Positions 1-11,948 of a stretch of DNA of 64,000 nt are shown in pieces. Both the position numbers and the translations under genes were made by a program. Under the pieces are notes generated by a model that did no database searches, was not told the DNA's origin, and saw nothing but the letters and a program-made list of their open reading frames with translations. The number at the start of each line of letters is the position of its first letter. Positions within the stretch are counted from its first letter, which is position 1. The stretch is from Sacculina carcini (Eukaryota > Arthropoda > Thecostraca > Sacculinidae): positions 4,270,501-4,334,500 of the forward strand of contig OU696593.1 of assembly GCA_916048095.2 (NCBI GenBank). Reading direction: 5' to 3'.

Positions 1-692
1 GGCCAGCAGCTGCCTCTGCCGCCGGACAGCTAACGTCAGCAGCTGGCGAGCTGTAGTCACGCTCTCTACAGCACATTCAGTGTGGAATACGGTTGCAGTT
101 GTGAGTGTGTTGGTGTCTCGACGCTGGTTATGTGCATTGTTTGATAACAACTCTGCTCCCATGCTCTGTACATTATTTTCATTTCGTGCTGTATATTGTC
201 CCCTGGTGTTGGGTGAATCTGTGCTGTGTATATATACGTGTGTATGTTTGTGTGTGTGTGTGTAAGTGAAGATTGAGGACTTGTTATGACTACATTCTCG
301 CAATCCAGTACTAGCACTCAAGTGAGTGTTGAACCTGTTTTTAATTATTTTATGTGTATGTGATCCCTTCGCTTGTATATATCACTATACGTCACTGATG
401 TGCGTGCGTGTGTAGTGTAACGTGTGACTACTGAAGCCCAAATCAACGTGTTCGGCTGTACTGTGCTGTGTTTTATGTGTATGCGTATTGTATGTTCGTG
501 TGTTGGTGGCGCTTGCGTATGTGTGTGTTCGTGGTTGTACAGTTTTACGCATTGTCGGCTAGAAAACTGGAGAACAATTGAATACGCGCACGCACTGGCT
601 GGTACGCTCACATACCGTGTATATGTGATGCTGGACATATTAATGCGGTGTTGTGCTCGTTTCATTACTGGTACACTTGCTGGTATCCGGAG

Positions 693-741
<49 letters not shown>

Positions 742-1303
742 GTAGGTGAGTGGGTGGGTGTTTTCGTGACGGTCTCATTCTAGTTTTCTATGTTTCCTTC
801 CGATCGAGATATGGTAATACATGTGGCATTTCTTGTGTCGTATTCGGCAGCAGATCGGAGTGAGGAGCGAGTCATTACTAGAGGCCGGAATATTAGGCTC
901 CTTTCAAACGGGGCAACTATACCATTTACAAGTCAATTTTACAAAAGTGAAAGTCAATTTTACAATTGTGAAAATCAATTTTATACAAGTGAAACTCAAT
1001 TTTACAAAAGTGAAAATCAATTTTATAATTGTGACAATCAACTTTACAAAGCATTTAAGCATTGAAAATGGTTGTAGCAGATATCAAATTTCTACGGGAA
1101 AAAATCCACAATCATTTTGAGTAGCTCTCAGAAAAGATCCGCCGTTATGAATGTTTTGCATATCTGAGATTAATATGTGATTATGTTGAGAAAAAACTTG
1201 TGTATTCAACACACGAGTGTATTTTTAAATGACGTTTTGTGAGGTTTTTGCTATATTGGCGCTACCGGATGTACATATATATATGCAATACTTTATATTT
1301 GTT
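1..1303. repeat. TG-rich flank with (GT)n and a 21-bp repeat
   Basis: TG-rich sequence with a (GT)n run at about 693-738, then at about 932-1050 six imperfect 21-bp units around CAATTTTACAAAAGTGAAA. Because 21 is divisible by 3 the repeat stays open in two frames, but no start context, splice sites or known domain supports a gene. Confidence 0.6.
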
Positions 1304-1729
1304 CTAATGGGTATCCACAAGACATTCCATTTGCTCCCTGAATTTATTCTGAAAAGCTTCATTATAAAAACTGCTTATAATCGTCATTCCATTAATGTTT
1401 TCTGTTAACTTGTTCCTCCGGTCGGTCAACGCATGGAGATGTAGGATAATGTACTTTTTACGCCCAAGTTGGCAATTGGAGCAGTTTAGCATTGACACGT
1501 TTTCTGGTCTCATACTCTTGGTAATCTTGGTCGCATTCGTCCAGTTGCATTCCAGGATGCTTTAACACAATACATTATTGCACATACATTGCATTTATAT
1601 ATATAAAAACACATTAAATACATTGCATCTATATATTTAAAAGATCATCTGTCTGTGTGTGTGTGTCCCACCCTCCTTGGTCCATTTTCTATCAGCTACT
1701 ACTCGACCACCACTTGGCGTACCCGCCAA
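1304..1729. other. intergenic, nothing recognised
   Basis: AT-rich sequence without a supported gene. It contains a short TATATATATGC tract near 1278 and a short GT run near 1655. No domain or element ends were seen. Confidence 0.5.
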
Positions 1730-2625
1730 CAATTTATACCATCACGTTGGAAATTTTCTTGTCTACACGATAGGCTAAATTTAAAATTTTAAAAATAAAA
1801 CCAAAAAAAGTTATAGCGGTGAAAAGACAAAATGACCCCTGAAAAATGCGAAAATTTTGGTCAATATTCTGCCATCGAGTTCTCCTTAACAAGAAACGGT
1901 ACAGCAATACAGATTATACCACTGTGTAGAAAATTTCGCGTTCTACAGGATAGGTTATAATTCATATCCAAAAAATTAAATATAAAAGATAAAAAAATGA
2001 CAAAATTTCAATCTACATTCAAAAATATATTTATACTCCGGGCGTCCGATTTTCTTTACTTTCTTCTCTATTTATCAACAACTAACTATCACACATCTAA
2101 ATAAATAATGCCATCATGCTGGGAATTTTGTTTTCTACAGCATAGTATAAATATTAATTTTACAGAGTATATAAAAAAAGTTACGGCGGTGTGAAGTCAA
2201 AATGACAAAGTCAAAAAGACCAAATTTGCACTGAAAAACGTGAATATGTTGGTCAATATTCTGTCATCTGCTCCTCATAAACCAGCAAAGTTACAGCTAT
2301 AAAAATTATACTATCGTGTAGAGAATTTTGTGTTCTTCCAGATAAGCTGTAATTTATACCCACAAATGATACAAAAAATGTGTAAAATTGCCAAAATTCA
2401 CAAATACATCCAAAATTACACTTGAACACCGGGCGACTAAAATTTATTCAGTTTTCTACTATTTCTCAGTAAATATTTGCTACACATAAAAATAAATTAT
2501 ACCATCGTGCTGGAAATTTTGTTTTCTACAATGCGGTATAATTTTTAATTTTCCTAAGTGTATCTGAAGGAAGTTACAGCGGTGTAAAGTCAAAAGGACA
2601 CGTTGCCAATTTGACAGCTATTATG
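1730..2625. repeat. dimeric satellite-like repeat, period about 380 bp
   Basis: Phrases close to TACCATCGTGCTGGAAATTTTG recur near 1735, 2108 and 2497; variants of ATACCACTGTGTAGAAAATTT recur near 1915 and 2306. The pattern alternates two related monomers of about 190 bp. Each dimer also carries AAGTTAYRGCGGTG followed by a poly-A rich stretch. No coding potential is seen. Confidence 0.65.
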
Positions 2626-2821
2626 CGCACTTGCGATTACACAGGAATATACACCGATTAAATTTCACTGAAGCCCAATCACAATTAAGAATGCATCATA
2701 TTAGCTCCAAGCATGGATGGTATGGCTTTATTGCGTACAGTTTAATTAATGATACACTATACTGAATAGAAAGGCTTTATTGTCCTCAATATTTACACAT
2801 GAATGGTTCCGTACGACGGGC

Positions 2822-2835
2822 TGGTGTAGCGTCCC
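2822..2835 (+). repeat. 5' LTR, first 14 bp (split by hAT-like insertion)
   Basis: TGGTGTAGCGTCCC matches the start of the 3' LTR (TGGTCTAGCGTCCC at 11317) except for one base. The rest of this LTR resumes 3.3 kb away at 6193. Confidence 0.8.
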
Positions 2836-3796
2836 TAGTGATGCAAAAAAACGTTTTTTTTTGGTTGCGTTTTTTTTTGCAAAAAAACATGTTTTTTTAG
2901 TTTTTTTTGTTTTCTTTGGGTTTTTTTAGAATTAGCCCCAATTTTCATCGGATGTTAGATTTTAGTACATAGAAATTAGTTCAATTGATGTTTTGTACAT
3001 CTTTACGTGTCTTATTTTAAAAATAATTTGATAATAGTATAAAAAACAAGAATATTTATCAATAAATACCTCAGGAGACTGTTTGAAAGTGCATCCGGGT
3101 CCGGTGGTTTAGGTTTTTTTCATTGAGTGTTTTTAAAGATGTTTGTTTTTATGTTTTTAAAGATGGTTTTGATTATGTGGATATTTGAAATAATTTGTCA
3201 GTATAACAAAACAAATTCATTGAATAATCATGTTTTTTCAAAAGAAACCATGTTTTTTTCAAACGAAACCATGTTTTTTCAAAAGAAACCATGTTTTTTC
3301 AAAAGAAACCATGTTTTTTCAAAAGAAACCATGTTTTTTATGAAAAAATGCAATGATGTTTTTCAAACTGGTTTTAAATTCGTTTTATTAATGTACAGGT
3401 CCAGAAAATGTTGGCAGCAGAACAAGACAAGCTAATTGGTTGGTCAAGTGTATTTTTGACAAACGTTCATTTAAACTAACGCTTTTTTAATGAAACAATA
3501 TATATTAATATTTATATTAATATTTATATTTAATTTAATTTATATATTAATAATAATTTAATTAATATTTAATTTTTATATTAATATATTAATATTTATT
3601 CTTATTTATTGATGGCTGTTTTTTAATGAATAACTTATTTATTGTTATTATTATATTATTTATTGAGGAACGTTGGCGGAGTGACATTATGGATTGTTAT
3701 CGGATGATGGTTTATTATTTACTGTTATTTATATATTATTTTCTTTCCAACTCTCTTTCTAGACTTTTTTCTCTTCGAACTATCTTTCTCTCTGAA

Positions 3797-3903
3797 TCTT
3801 TTGGGCGCTTCCGGTACATGGGGCCACCTTAGGGTGGTAATAGTGCTTGCACTCTTCCCATGCTACTGGATTTGCCTGTAATTAATAATAATAATAACAA
3901 TGT
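3797..3903 (+). mobile_element. TAA-tailed LINE/SINE 3' end, copy 1
   Basis: GGGCGCTTCCGGTACATGGG, a short GGCCACC/GGTGG stem, TTTGCCTGTAATTAA and a (TAA)n tail. The same layout recurs on the minus strand at 16377-16475 and 19923-20015. Confidence 0.6.
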
Positions 3904-4286
3904 TTTCTAAAACAGTATCTACTTAAGATAGATTTGATTGATGTATGTTCAAATATCTTTTGTATAGCAAGTAGCCTGCTGGTACGTATAAGCGGCTGGT
4001 TAAACCACTTAATTTAAACTGTTCTTTTAAACCATAGTTTTTTTTCAAAATATATTTTTTGGAAAAACTGTTTTCGTAGATGTAGAGATTGCGAAAAAAA
4101 TTGGCGGCAGATCAAGCAAAGTTTAACCAAATTAACTGTTTTTTTTATTTGTAACCTGTTTTTAAAACTGGTTTTATGGATGATGGCTTTTTTGATGTAG
4201 TTATTTGTGTTCAAATACTTTTTTGTACATCAAATATATTTGCAAATAATTGATCTGCAGAATGAAATGATGAAACTTATTATAAC

Positions 4287-5692
4287 TAGGGCTGTCAAAA
4301 AAGTAACCTAAAAATCAGAAAAAAGTAACTTTATTTTCGAGAAAAAGTAACCTAAAAAAGTAACCTAAAATAACCTATGAGTTTTAATGTTATTATCACT
4401 TTTGTATCGTTTTATCACATGTTTATCACGCCTTTGCTGATTAGTGCGCTATATGAAGTACACGGTTTGTTTGTTGTTTGTTTGTGAACATATAAAGTAA
4501 CATAATAACCTGTAAAAAGTAACATAAAAATAACCTAACCTTCGTAAAAATAACCTTCAAAAAAGGTGAATTTCTGTTTGCAGTTCTGAAGGAAGAAAAT
4601 ACACCAGTCCTTCTTTTTTATCATCTTTCCGAGTTGGTAATACTTTTCCACCCTCTCCAATCTGGTACCATTTTTACAAAAAACAACCAAAAGTGACTTA
4701 ACATCATTTAGCTAACATCGAAAAAGGAGCATAACCATCAAAATATAATTTTAAGTGGAAAGCACATACAAATACGAAATACACTAATTGCAAATGTAAA
4801 TATTTTTAGTAATGGTCGCAATAATTTTCTTTATATTTTTTCAATGGAACTTTTTATCAAATAACACGTACTGCAGTTTGTATATTATTGTGAGCGTAAA
4901 TGCATGTGTGAATGCCCCCCGTCCTCCCATATGTCAAACGTGGGATAATGGCGCGGTCTCACGCCCTGAAAATCCCGTGCAAATTCCTGTTCAAGTAAAT
5001 ACGTACTGTCAAGTGCTACAGTGCAGTATCTGGTATAGAGAGCTCACACATCGTACTATACCACGCTCCGAACATCTCACGAAACCCTCCGGTTCGTGGC
5101 CATTTCCTAAAATGGAATTACACTATCCTGCGTACCCAAAAACGTTCAAGTAAATACGTACTGTCAAGTGCTACAGTGCAGTATCTGGTATAGAGACCTC
5201 ACACATCGTACTATACCACGCTCCAAACATCTCACGAAACCCTCCGGTTCGTGGACATTTCCTAAAATGGAATTACACTATCCTGCGTACCCAAAAACGT
5301 ATAAATATCAAGTAGCACGGATATTAGGATGAATATCAATTGCTAAATCTTAAGAGCAGAAATGTTGACATTTCTGGATCTTCAGACCTAATATTCCATC
5401 TCTTCTCCTATTTTATCCTCATATATACCGTTTTTGTGCCTCTTATCTGCAAAAAGTCACCAAACTTCGTGGTAAACTTACCTAATAACAAGAAAAATAA
5501 CAAAAGGTAACCTGACGATAAAAAAGTAACCTTAAAAGCAAAAAAGTAACCTAACGATGAAAAAGTAACTTTTGGTAACCTAATAACTTTTTTAATAATT
5601 ATGGTACACAACTTTTTCATGCAGTTTTAGGTAGCTTATGAAAAAGTGACCTCTAGGTGAAAAAGTAACTTGATTAACTTTTGACAGCCCTA
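4287..5692. mobile_element. hAT-like non-autonomous element nested in another hAT-like element
   Basis: Ends TAGGGCTGTCAAAA in inverted orientation and is flanked by a perfect 8-bp duplication ATTATAAC (4279-4286 and 5693-5700), the hAT signature. Subterminal AAAAGTAACCTAA blocks are repeated in both arms. No transposase frame is present. A 155-bp stretch is tandemly duplicated inside (5001-5155 and 5156-5310). Confidence 0.82.
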
Positions 5693-6192
5693 ATTATAAC
5701 CAACGTAGTTAATTTCTGGCACGAAAAAGTTAATGTGTAAAAAATAATAAAAAATTATGCCACCTGTTGTTTTTTTAAAACAGTTTCAGATTTTAGCATA
5801 AAAAAGGTTCTCAAACCCTGCTTTCTTACACAATGATTAACTCAATAATTGAATGCAAAACTGTACTGTACATAGAAGTGCCGCACAGTACCGTGCAGAC
5901 AATTGCAATCTTGATATTAGGGCTTTCAGACACATTATAACAATTATATTGTACATATTTAATGATAACTCAATTTGATAGGGTCACTAATAACATGAAT
6001 AACCCATGTGTTGATAAAAAATAATTCATTTAACATCCCAAATATATCATTTCCATAATTTGAATTCTTTGCATGACTCTTCAAAAAAAACCAAAAAGAA
6101 CGTGTTTTTTGGTCGCGGTTTTTTTCGGCAAAAAAAACGTTTTTTCATAAAAAAACAGTCGGTTTTTCTTAGGTCGCATCTCTAAGCATCCC

Positions 6193-6808
6193 ACGTGTAC
6201 ATTTATGTATAGATATTTCACCCTCCAAACGTTACTGTATTACATGCGGCACCTGCTCTCACACACTTTCCTTCATCACAACTCTGCTCCTTTCCAAGCT
6301 TGTTTTGCACACTGAGCTTACTCCGCTCACATCCTTCTCTACTCCCATTCTCTGCCTTCCAAGCATTACTTGTTTTTCTCGCCGTGTACATACATCCTGA
6401 CACTCTGCTGCTTCGCTGTGCCTGTATCAGAGCCGTGCTCACTGTACCGTTAGCCATTGTGCCCTTCCGGCTAACGGTCCTTCTCCCCTCGCGGTGTCGG
6501 TTGTTGACAGCATGACCGAGCAGACTACACGGGATTACAGTGGGCCACAGTGGTCAGTCGTCTGTGGGGCATCTCTGTGGATACACGGTGCTACGTTTTA
6601 TTACTGTGATCGGTGTGTTATTCCTATTAGTGTGTATTAGTGCTATTCGTATTATTGTATGCATTACGGTGTCATTTGCTCATTGAGCTGCCGGAACTTT
6701 ACGCCACTAAATACACTGCGTGCATCACATCGTGGACATTTCGTCGCATTTGTGGCGCGGGACTAAGACAGTAGCACGTTCCCAGGCAGTCACGTCTAAA
6801 GCGCTACA
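6193..6808 (+). repeat. 5' LTR, remaining part
   Basis: Nearly identical by eye to 11331-11948, with a few substitutions and short indels. It ends CGCTACA, one base before the primer binding site at 6810. Confidence 0.88.
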
Positions 6809-6809
6809 C

Positions 6810-6826
6810 TGGTGACCCCGACGTGA
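6810..6826 (+). promoter_or_regulatory. primer binding site, tRNA-Trp type
   Basis: TGGTGACCCCGACGTGA directly after the 5' LTR plus one base. This is the conserved primer site of CsRn1-clade retrotransposons, complementary to the 3' end of tRNA-Trp. Confidence 0.85.
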
Positions 6827-6834
6827 TTACTATG

Positions 6835-7873
6835 CCTAGAGGTCGTGCCAACCCTGGCGCCCCTCCTTCACAGAGCCACTCGCCGGACAGCGCTCCTGAC
6901 GCACTTGCTGCTCATGCTGCTCCGGTCGCCCCTGACGCTCCTGCCGCCGAGGCGGTTCTTTCAAGGCCGGTCGCCGCATTTCGACTGCCACCATTCGCCG
7001 CACAAAATCCGGAGTTATGGCTCACACAAGTCGAATTTTCAATGGACGTGTCTGGCATCAATGAGGACCGCATCAAGCTCAAATTGTTGGCCTCCAACTT
7101 ACCCATTGACGTCGCGGAACATGTCAAAGACGTCATCAACCGGTCTACGTCGACATTTGCAGAGCTATGCTGCGCTCTTCGCACTCGTCTTGCGGAAATC
7201 ACGAGCGTCAAGGCTAGAAGCGATGCTGAGGCACCAACAGCTGGGGGACCAGAAGCCCTCTCAGCTATTGCGCAGCATGACGAATGAGCTGAGGACTTCC
7301 GGGGCCACCTGCGACACTGACCTGCTACGCATGCTGTTTTTGCAGCGTATGCCGCGTGATGTCAACGCTGCATTGGCTTTGTTGAATGAGAGCACTGGAT
7401 TGGCTGAGTTGGCTTTGGCTGCCGATCGATTCATAGCCGCCACCCAGCGTCCGCCAGCCAGCATCTGGCCGGTAGTTGCTGCTCTACAGACGTCAGCCGC
7501 CGTCACACAGTCACCTGTTGTCCTACAGGCACCAGCCGCCCTACAATCACCAGCTGCCGTTATACAGCCACCAGCCGTGCTCGCTGCTACACAGCAGGTT
7601 GCGCCGAACGGGCGTGAATTGTACACTCTCACTGCAACTCTCAGCAGTTTGATTGATAAATTGCAGTTCGCCGGGGACCGGGCCCGTCCGGGCACTCGAG
7701 GCGTTTCCGGTCACAGACGGTCCAGATCGCGCACATCCGCTCCACCGCGTTCTCCGTCACCACGTTCGTCGACAGAGGCAAGAGTGTGCTGGTACCACCG
7801 TCGTTGGGGTGCCGCTGCCGAGCACTGCACCAGTCCGTGCAGCTGGTCCGCTTCCACACCGGCGGAAAACTAG
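6835..7873 (+). pseudogene. gag of CsRn1-like element, frameshifted
   Basis: The N-terminal part reads in one frame to about 7200 (LPPFAAQNPELWLTQVEF then ASNLPIDVAEHVKDV), the C-terminal part in another (RLEAMLRHQQLGDQKPSQLL onward). The tail has an Arg/Ser/Pro-rich stretch and a CWYHRRWG...C...C motif at about 7789-7845, the CsRn1 CHCC nucleocapsid signature. It overlaps pol by about 90 bases in the -1 frame, as usual for the clade. The break near 7200 is damage, because the second element at 53.3 kb reads through this region in one frame. Confidence 0.85.
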
Positions 7874-10800
7874 CGTGCCTGCAGCGCGGAGCACCAGCGA
7901 CTGCAGGTAAACGGCCATCATCGGTGCCGCTCTTCATGGTCGAAGATCACCTCACCAAACAGCTCTTTATTGTCGACACTGGAGCCCAAGTCAGTGTCAT
8001 CATGCCCGAGGCACTTTCGTCGACAATCGAGTCGAAACTACAGGCCGCCAATGGATCCCTCGTCGACGTCTACGGCACACATGACCTCCATGTGTCGTTT
8101 GACGAGGGATCTTCTGTCATGTGGCGTTTTGTGGTAGCGAATGTCACCACAAATATTGTTGGTGCTGACCTACTGTGGCATTTCCGGCTGATTGTTCACC
8201 TGCATAACCGTGAGCTCCGTGATTCATCAGGTCAAGTTCTTGCTCGCGGAATCCAGACCTATGCTGGATCGTCCGAACTACAGTGCATAATTCAACCACG
8301 CAGTCGCTTCGATCAACTTCTCCGTGAATTTCCTGGTGTCGTGCGCCCTACTAGCGAACCGTTCCCGTTGCTCCACAAGGTCACGCACCACATTGTCACC
8401 ACTGGTCCACCGAAACTCGCTCGTCCTCGTCGTCTACCGCCTGATCGCCTACAAGTGGCCAAGAAGGCATTTGACCACATGCTGCAGACTGGAGTGATGC
8501 GGCCATCTTCTAGCAATTGGGCTGCTCCACTTCATCTAGTGCCCAAAAAGGAGCCTGGAGAGTGGAGACCGTGCGGCGGCTACCGCGCCCTGAACGCCTG
8601 CACGCGACCCGACCGATACGCAATACCGTACTTGCAAGATTTTGTGAGTGGTTTGGCTGGGTGCACTGTTTTCAGCACTATTGATCTCGTGCGCGCCTAT
8701 AACCAAATCCCGGTGGAGCCAGTTGACTTTCATAAGACGGCCGTCACCACGCCGTTCGGCTTATTTGAAGCAACGCGCATGCCCTTTGGATTGCGCAACG
8801 CGGCGCAAACCATGCAGCGCTTCATGGACGAGGTACTGAGGGGTGTGCCAAACGCGTACGCCTACATAGACGACGTCTTGATTGCCAACCCCACAATTAC
8901 CGAGCATGACCTTCATGTGCGTGCAGTGCTGCAGCGCCTTCAACAATAGGGCGTTGTTATAAATCCGCAAAAATGTACATACGCTGCATCAGCAGTTTCG
9001 TTTCTGGGTCACCGAGTGTCGGCTGATGGCATTGCACCACTTCCGGAGAAAACGCAAGACATATTCTCCTTTCCTCAGCCGCAGACAAAGGCACAGTTGC
9101 GCCGGTTTCTTGGCATGCTTGCGTTTTATAACCGCTTTCTGCCCGCGTGTGCAGCACAACTGCAGCCGTTGCATAAACTGCTCGTCCCAGCTGGCAAACG
9201 TTCCCGACTGCCGGTCAAGTGGACAACGGAAGCGGACGACGCATTCAAGAAGGTGAAACTGCTGATGGTTAATGCTGTGCGCCTTGCACATCCGGTGAAA
9301 GAAGCTCCTATCAGCCTTCAAGTTGATGCTTCTGATAAAGCTATGGGTGCCGTTTTACAGCAGTTCGTCGGTGGTTCTTGGCAGCCACTCAGCTTTTTCT
9401 CGAAAGCGTTGAGACCTGCAGAGCAGCGCTACAGCGCGTTTGGCCGCGAATTACTCGCAGTGTACTTGGGCATTCGTCGCTTTCGATACGCAGTTGAGGG
9501 ACGTCCACTCACTGTTTTTACAGACCACCGTCCTCTAGTGTCTGCAGTGAATGTCCCGACCGATCGGCATTCACCTCGTGAAAAGAGACACTTAGATTAC
9601 ATCGGCCAATTCACGAGTGATTTGCGTCACGTGCCCGGCGAAGACAACGTAGTCGCTGATACGCTTTCTCGTACCATCAACGTACTCCGGTTACCTGAGC
9701 CACCACTGCATGATTTCAACTTTCTGGCGGCGGCACAGGAAGCCGACACCGACCTGCATAAGTTTGCAGAGCAGCCTCACTCGCTGGAGCTCCGATCCGA
9801 AAAGCTCCCCGGCGGCTCATCACTGCTCTGTGATATTTCTACTGGCAAGCTACGGCCTTTGATCCCGACATCTTTACGTCATCTCTATTTCAACATGTGG
9901 CACAATATGTCGCATCCTGGAATCCGTGCTACGCAAGATCTCATAACGTCTCGTTGTGTGTGGCCGGATATGAAAAAAGACATCAGTCGATGGACACGAG
10001 CCTGCCAACAGTGTCAACGTTGGAAAGTGCAACGACACACACGCTCGCCACTCGGCGAATTCGACGTGCCGCAACAACGATTCCGACAGCTGCATGCGGA
10101 TATTGTGGGACCGCTCCCACCATCTAATGGAAGTGAATACATATTCACTTGCATTGACCGTTACACCAGGTGGGCAGAGGCGGTACCAATCCAAAATATT
10201 CGTGCCGAGACCATATGCCGAGCGTTCACAACCGGTTGGATCGCGCGTTTTGGTGAACCAGAACTGATCGTCACTGATCGAGGCACCCAGTTCACTAGCG
10301 CGTCGTGGAAAAGCTTGTGCTCAAAGCTTGTGCATTAGGCTGTGTGCACAAAACAACCACAAGCTATCATCCAGCCTGCAACGGATTAATTGAGCGATTT
10401 CACCGCCAATTAAAAACGGCGTTACGAGCACACCCCGGCATCAAGTGGACAGATGCACTTCCCACAGTGCTTCTTGGCATCAGATCTGCAGTGAAAGCCG
10501 ATTTAAAAATGTCGTCAGCAGAGCTGGTTTATGGCGAACCACTTTGTTTGCCGTACGAGATGATTACTCCACGAGCTGGCTCATCGTCACCTTCTCCATC
10601 GCCTTCTTCATATGCCGATTTCGTGCGGCGTGCGATACAACAAACGCGTCCAGTGCCACCGCGTCGCTCCAGCGTGTCACTTCATGTACCGTCTGCGCTC
10701 AAAACATGTACTCATGTTTTCGTGCAGCGCGGGGCACATCGCACGCCTCTGGAACAACCGTTCGAGGGACCATTTCGCGTTATTCGGCGCACTGATAAAG

Positions 10801-11324
10801 CGGTGACCATCAACCGTTTCTTCAAAGAAGACACCGTCTCTATCGACAGAGTAAAACCCGCTGTTTTGAACGACCAGCCTACATCAGATGCTGCGGAACA
10901 TGCAATCTCAAACTCGTCAGGACTTCGATCTCAGCCGTGCTGCGGACCTCTGCCAATTCTTCAAACTTGTCCACACATGACAGCCGCAGCTCCCGCTAGC
11001 ACGGCTTCACCGTCAGAGGCGTCACCATCATCGCAACCCTCACGTGCTCCAAGTGCGTCTCATCAGTCGTGCTCCGGTGCACAGACTCGACCGTCGTCAC
11101 ACCCCACCCGGCGAAGAGGTCTGCACTCTCAAACTGGTTCATCAGACGGTGCCAACATGTCCAACAGGTCAACATTTGCACAGCGTACGACGACAAATCT
11201 ACCTTCACAACAAACGCCTGCCGCCACATCCATACTCAGAACGCGCTCTGGACGTCAGATTCAGCCGCCAGCGCGCTATCGTCGTGTCACTTTCCTAGTG
11301 CCATCTGAGAGAAGGGTGGTCTAG
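7786..11324 (+). pseudogene. pol of CsRn1-like element (PR-RT-RH-IN), with stop and frameshift
   Basis: In order: protease VDTGAQ near 7974; reverse transcriptase with [10 protein letters not shown] near 8671 and YIDDV near 8863; RNase H with LQVDASDKAMGAVL near 9319 and FTDHRPL near 9520; integrase zinc finger H..H and CQQCQRW near 9990-10020; core VTDRGTQF near 10270, then on the far side of a frameshift YHPACNGLIERFHRQ near 10370; and a GPF-type C-terminal segment near 10770. A TAG at 8947-8949 interrupts RT and a frameshift at about 10310-10340 interrupts integrase. The frame ends eight bases into the 3' LTR. Confidence 0.88.
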
Positions 11325-11948
11325 CGTCCCACGTGTACATTTATGTATAGATATTTCACCCTCCAAACGTTACTGTATTACATGCGGCACCTGCTCTCAC
11401 ACACTTTCCTTCATCACAACTCTGCTCCTTTCCAAGCTTGTTTTGCACACTGAGCTGAGTCCGCTCACATCCTTCTCTACTCCCATTCTCTGCCTTCCAA
11501 GCATTACTTGTTTATCTCGCCGTGTACATACACCCAGACACTCTGCTCCTTCGCTGTGCCTGTATCAGCGCTGTGCCCACTGTACCGTTAGCCATTGTAT
11601 CCTTCCGGCTAACGGTCCTTCTCCCCTCGCGGTGTCGGTTGTTGACAGCATGACCGAGCAGACTACACGGGGTTACAGTGGGCCACAGTGGTCAGTCGTC
11701 TGTGGGGCATCTCTGTGGATACACGGTGCTACGTTTTATTACTGTGATCGGTGTGTTATTCCTATTAGTGTGTATTAGTGCTATTCGTATTATTGTATGC
11801 ATTACGGTGTCATTTGCTCATTGAGCTGCCGGAACTGTGTACGCCACTAAATACACTGCGTGCATCACATCGTGGACATTTCGTCGCATTTGTGGCGCGG
11901 GACTAAGACAGTAGCACGTTCCCAGGCAGTCACGTCTGAAGCGCTACA
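11317..11948 (+). repeat. 3' LTR of CsRn1-like element
   Basis: Starts TGGTCTAGCG after a purine-rich stretch (GAGAGAAGGG) that serves as polypurine tract, and ends CGCTACA. Nearly identical to the 5' LTR, so the insertion is fairly young. Confidence 0.88.

Larger units (their letters stand above)
2836..6184. mobile_element. hAT-like non-autonomous element inserted in the 5' LTR
   Basis: Left end TAGTGATGCAAAAAA, right end in reverse complement TAGAGATGCGACC, flanked by AGCGTCCC (2828-2835) and AGCATCCC (6185-6192), an 8-bp duplication with one mismatch. The 8-bp duplication and the TAGRGATGC ends fit the hAT superfamily. It has no transposase and is rich in poly-T and poly-A runs near both ends. 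It holds a five-fold repeat of CCATGTTTTTTCAAAAGAAA at about 3228-3345, and a nested element at 4287-5692. Confidence 0.68.
2822..11948 (+). mobile_element. CsRn1-like Ty3/gypsy LTR retrotransposon with interrupted 5' LTR
   Basis: LTRs begin TGGTSTAGCG and end CGCTACA, making terminal inverted repeats. The 5' LTR is 2822-2835 plus 6193-6808, split by a hAT-like insertion; the 3' LTR is 11317-11948. Flanking bases CGGGC (2817-2821) and CGGGT (11949-11953) look like an imperfect 5-bp target duplication. The primer site TGGTGACCCCGACGTGA at 6810 is the tRNA-Trp type typical of the CsRn1 clade, and Gag carries the clade's CHCC motif. The frame is broken at about 7200, by a stop at 8947-8949, and at about 10310-10340, so it is not autonomous. 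Without the inserted element it is about 5.8 kb. Confidence 0.88.

Noticed and set aside
790-1065. 91-codon frame on the plus strand
   Set aside because: Made up largely of the 21-bp repeat; no homology or gene structure recognised.
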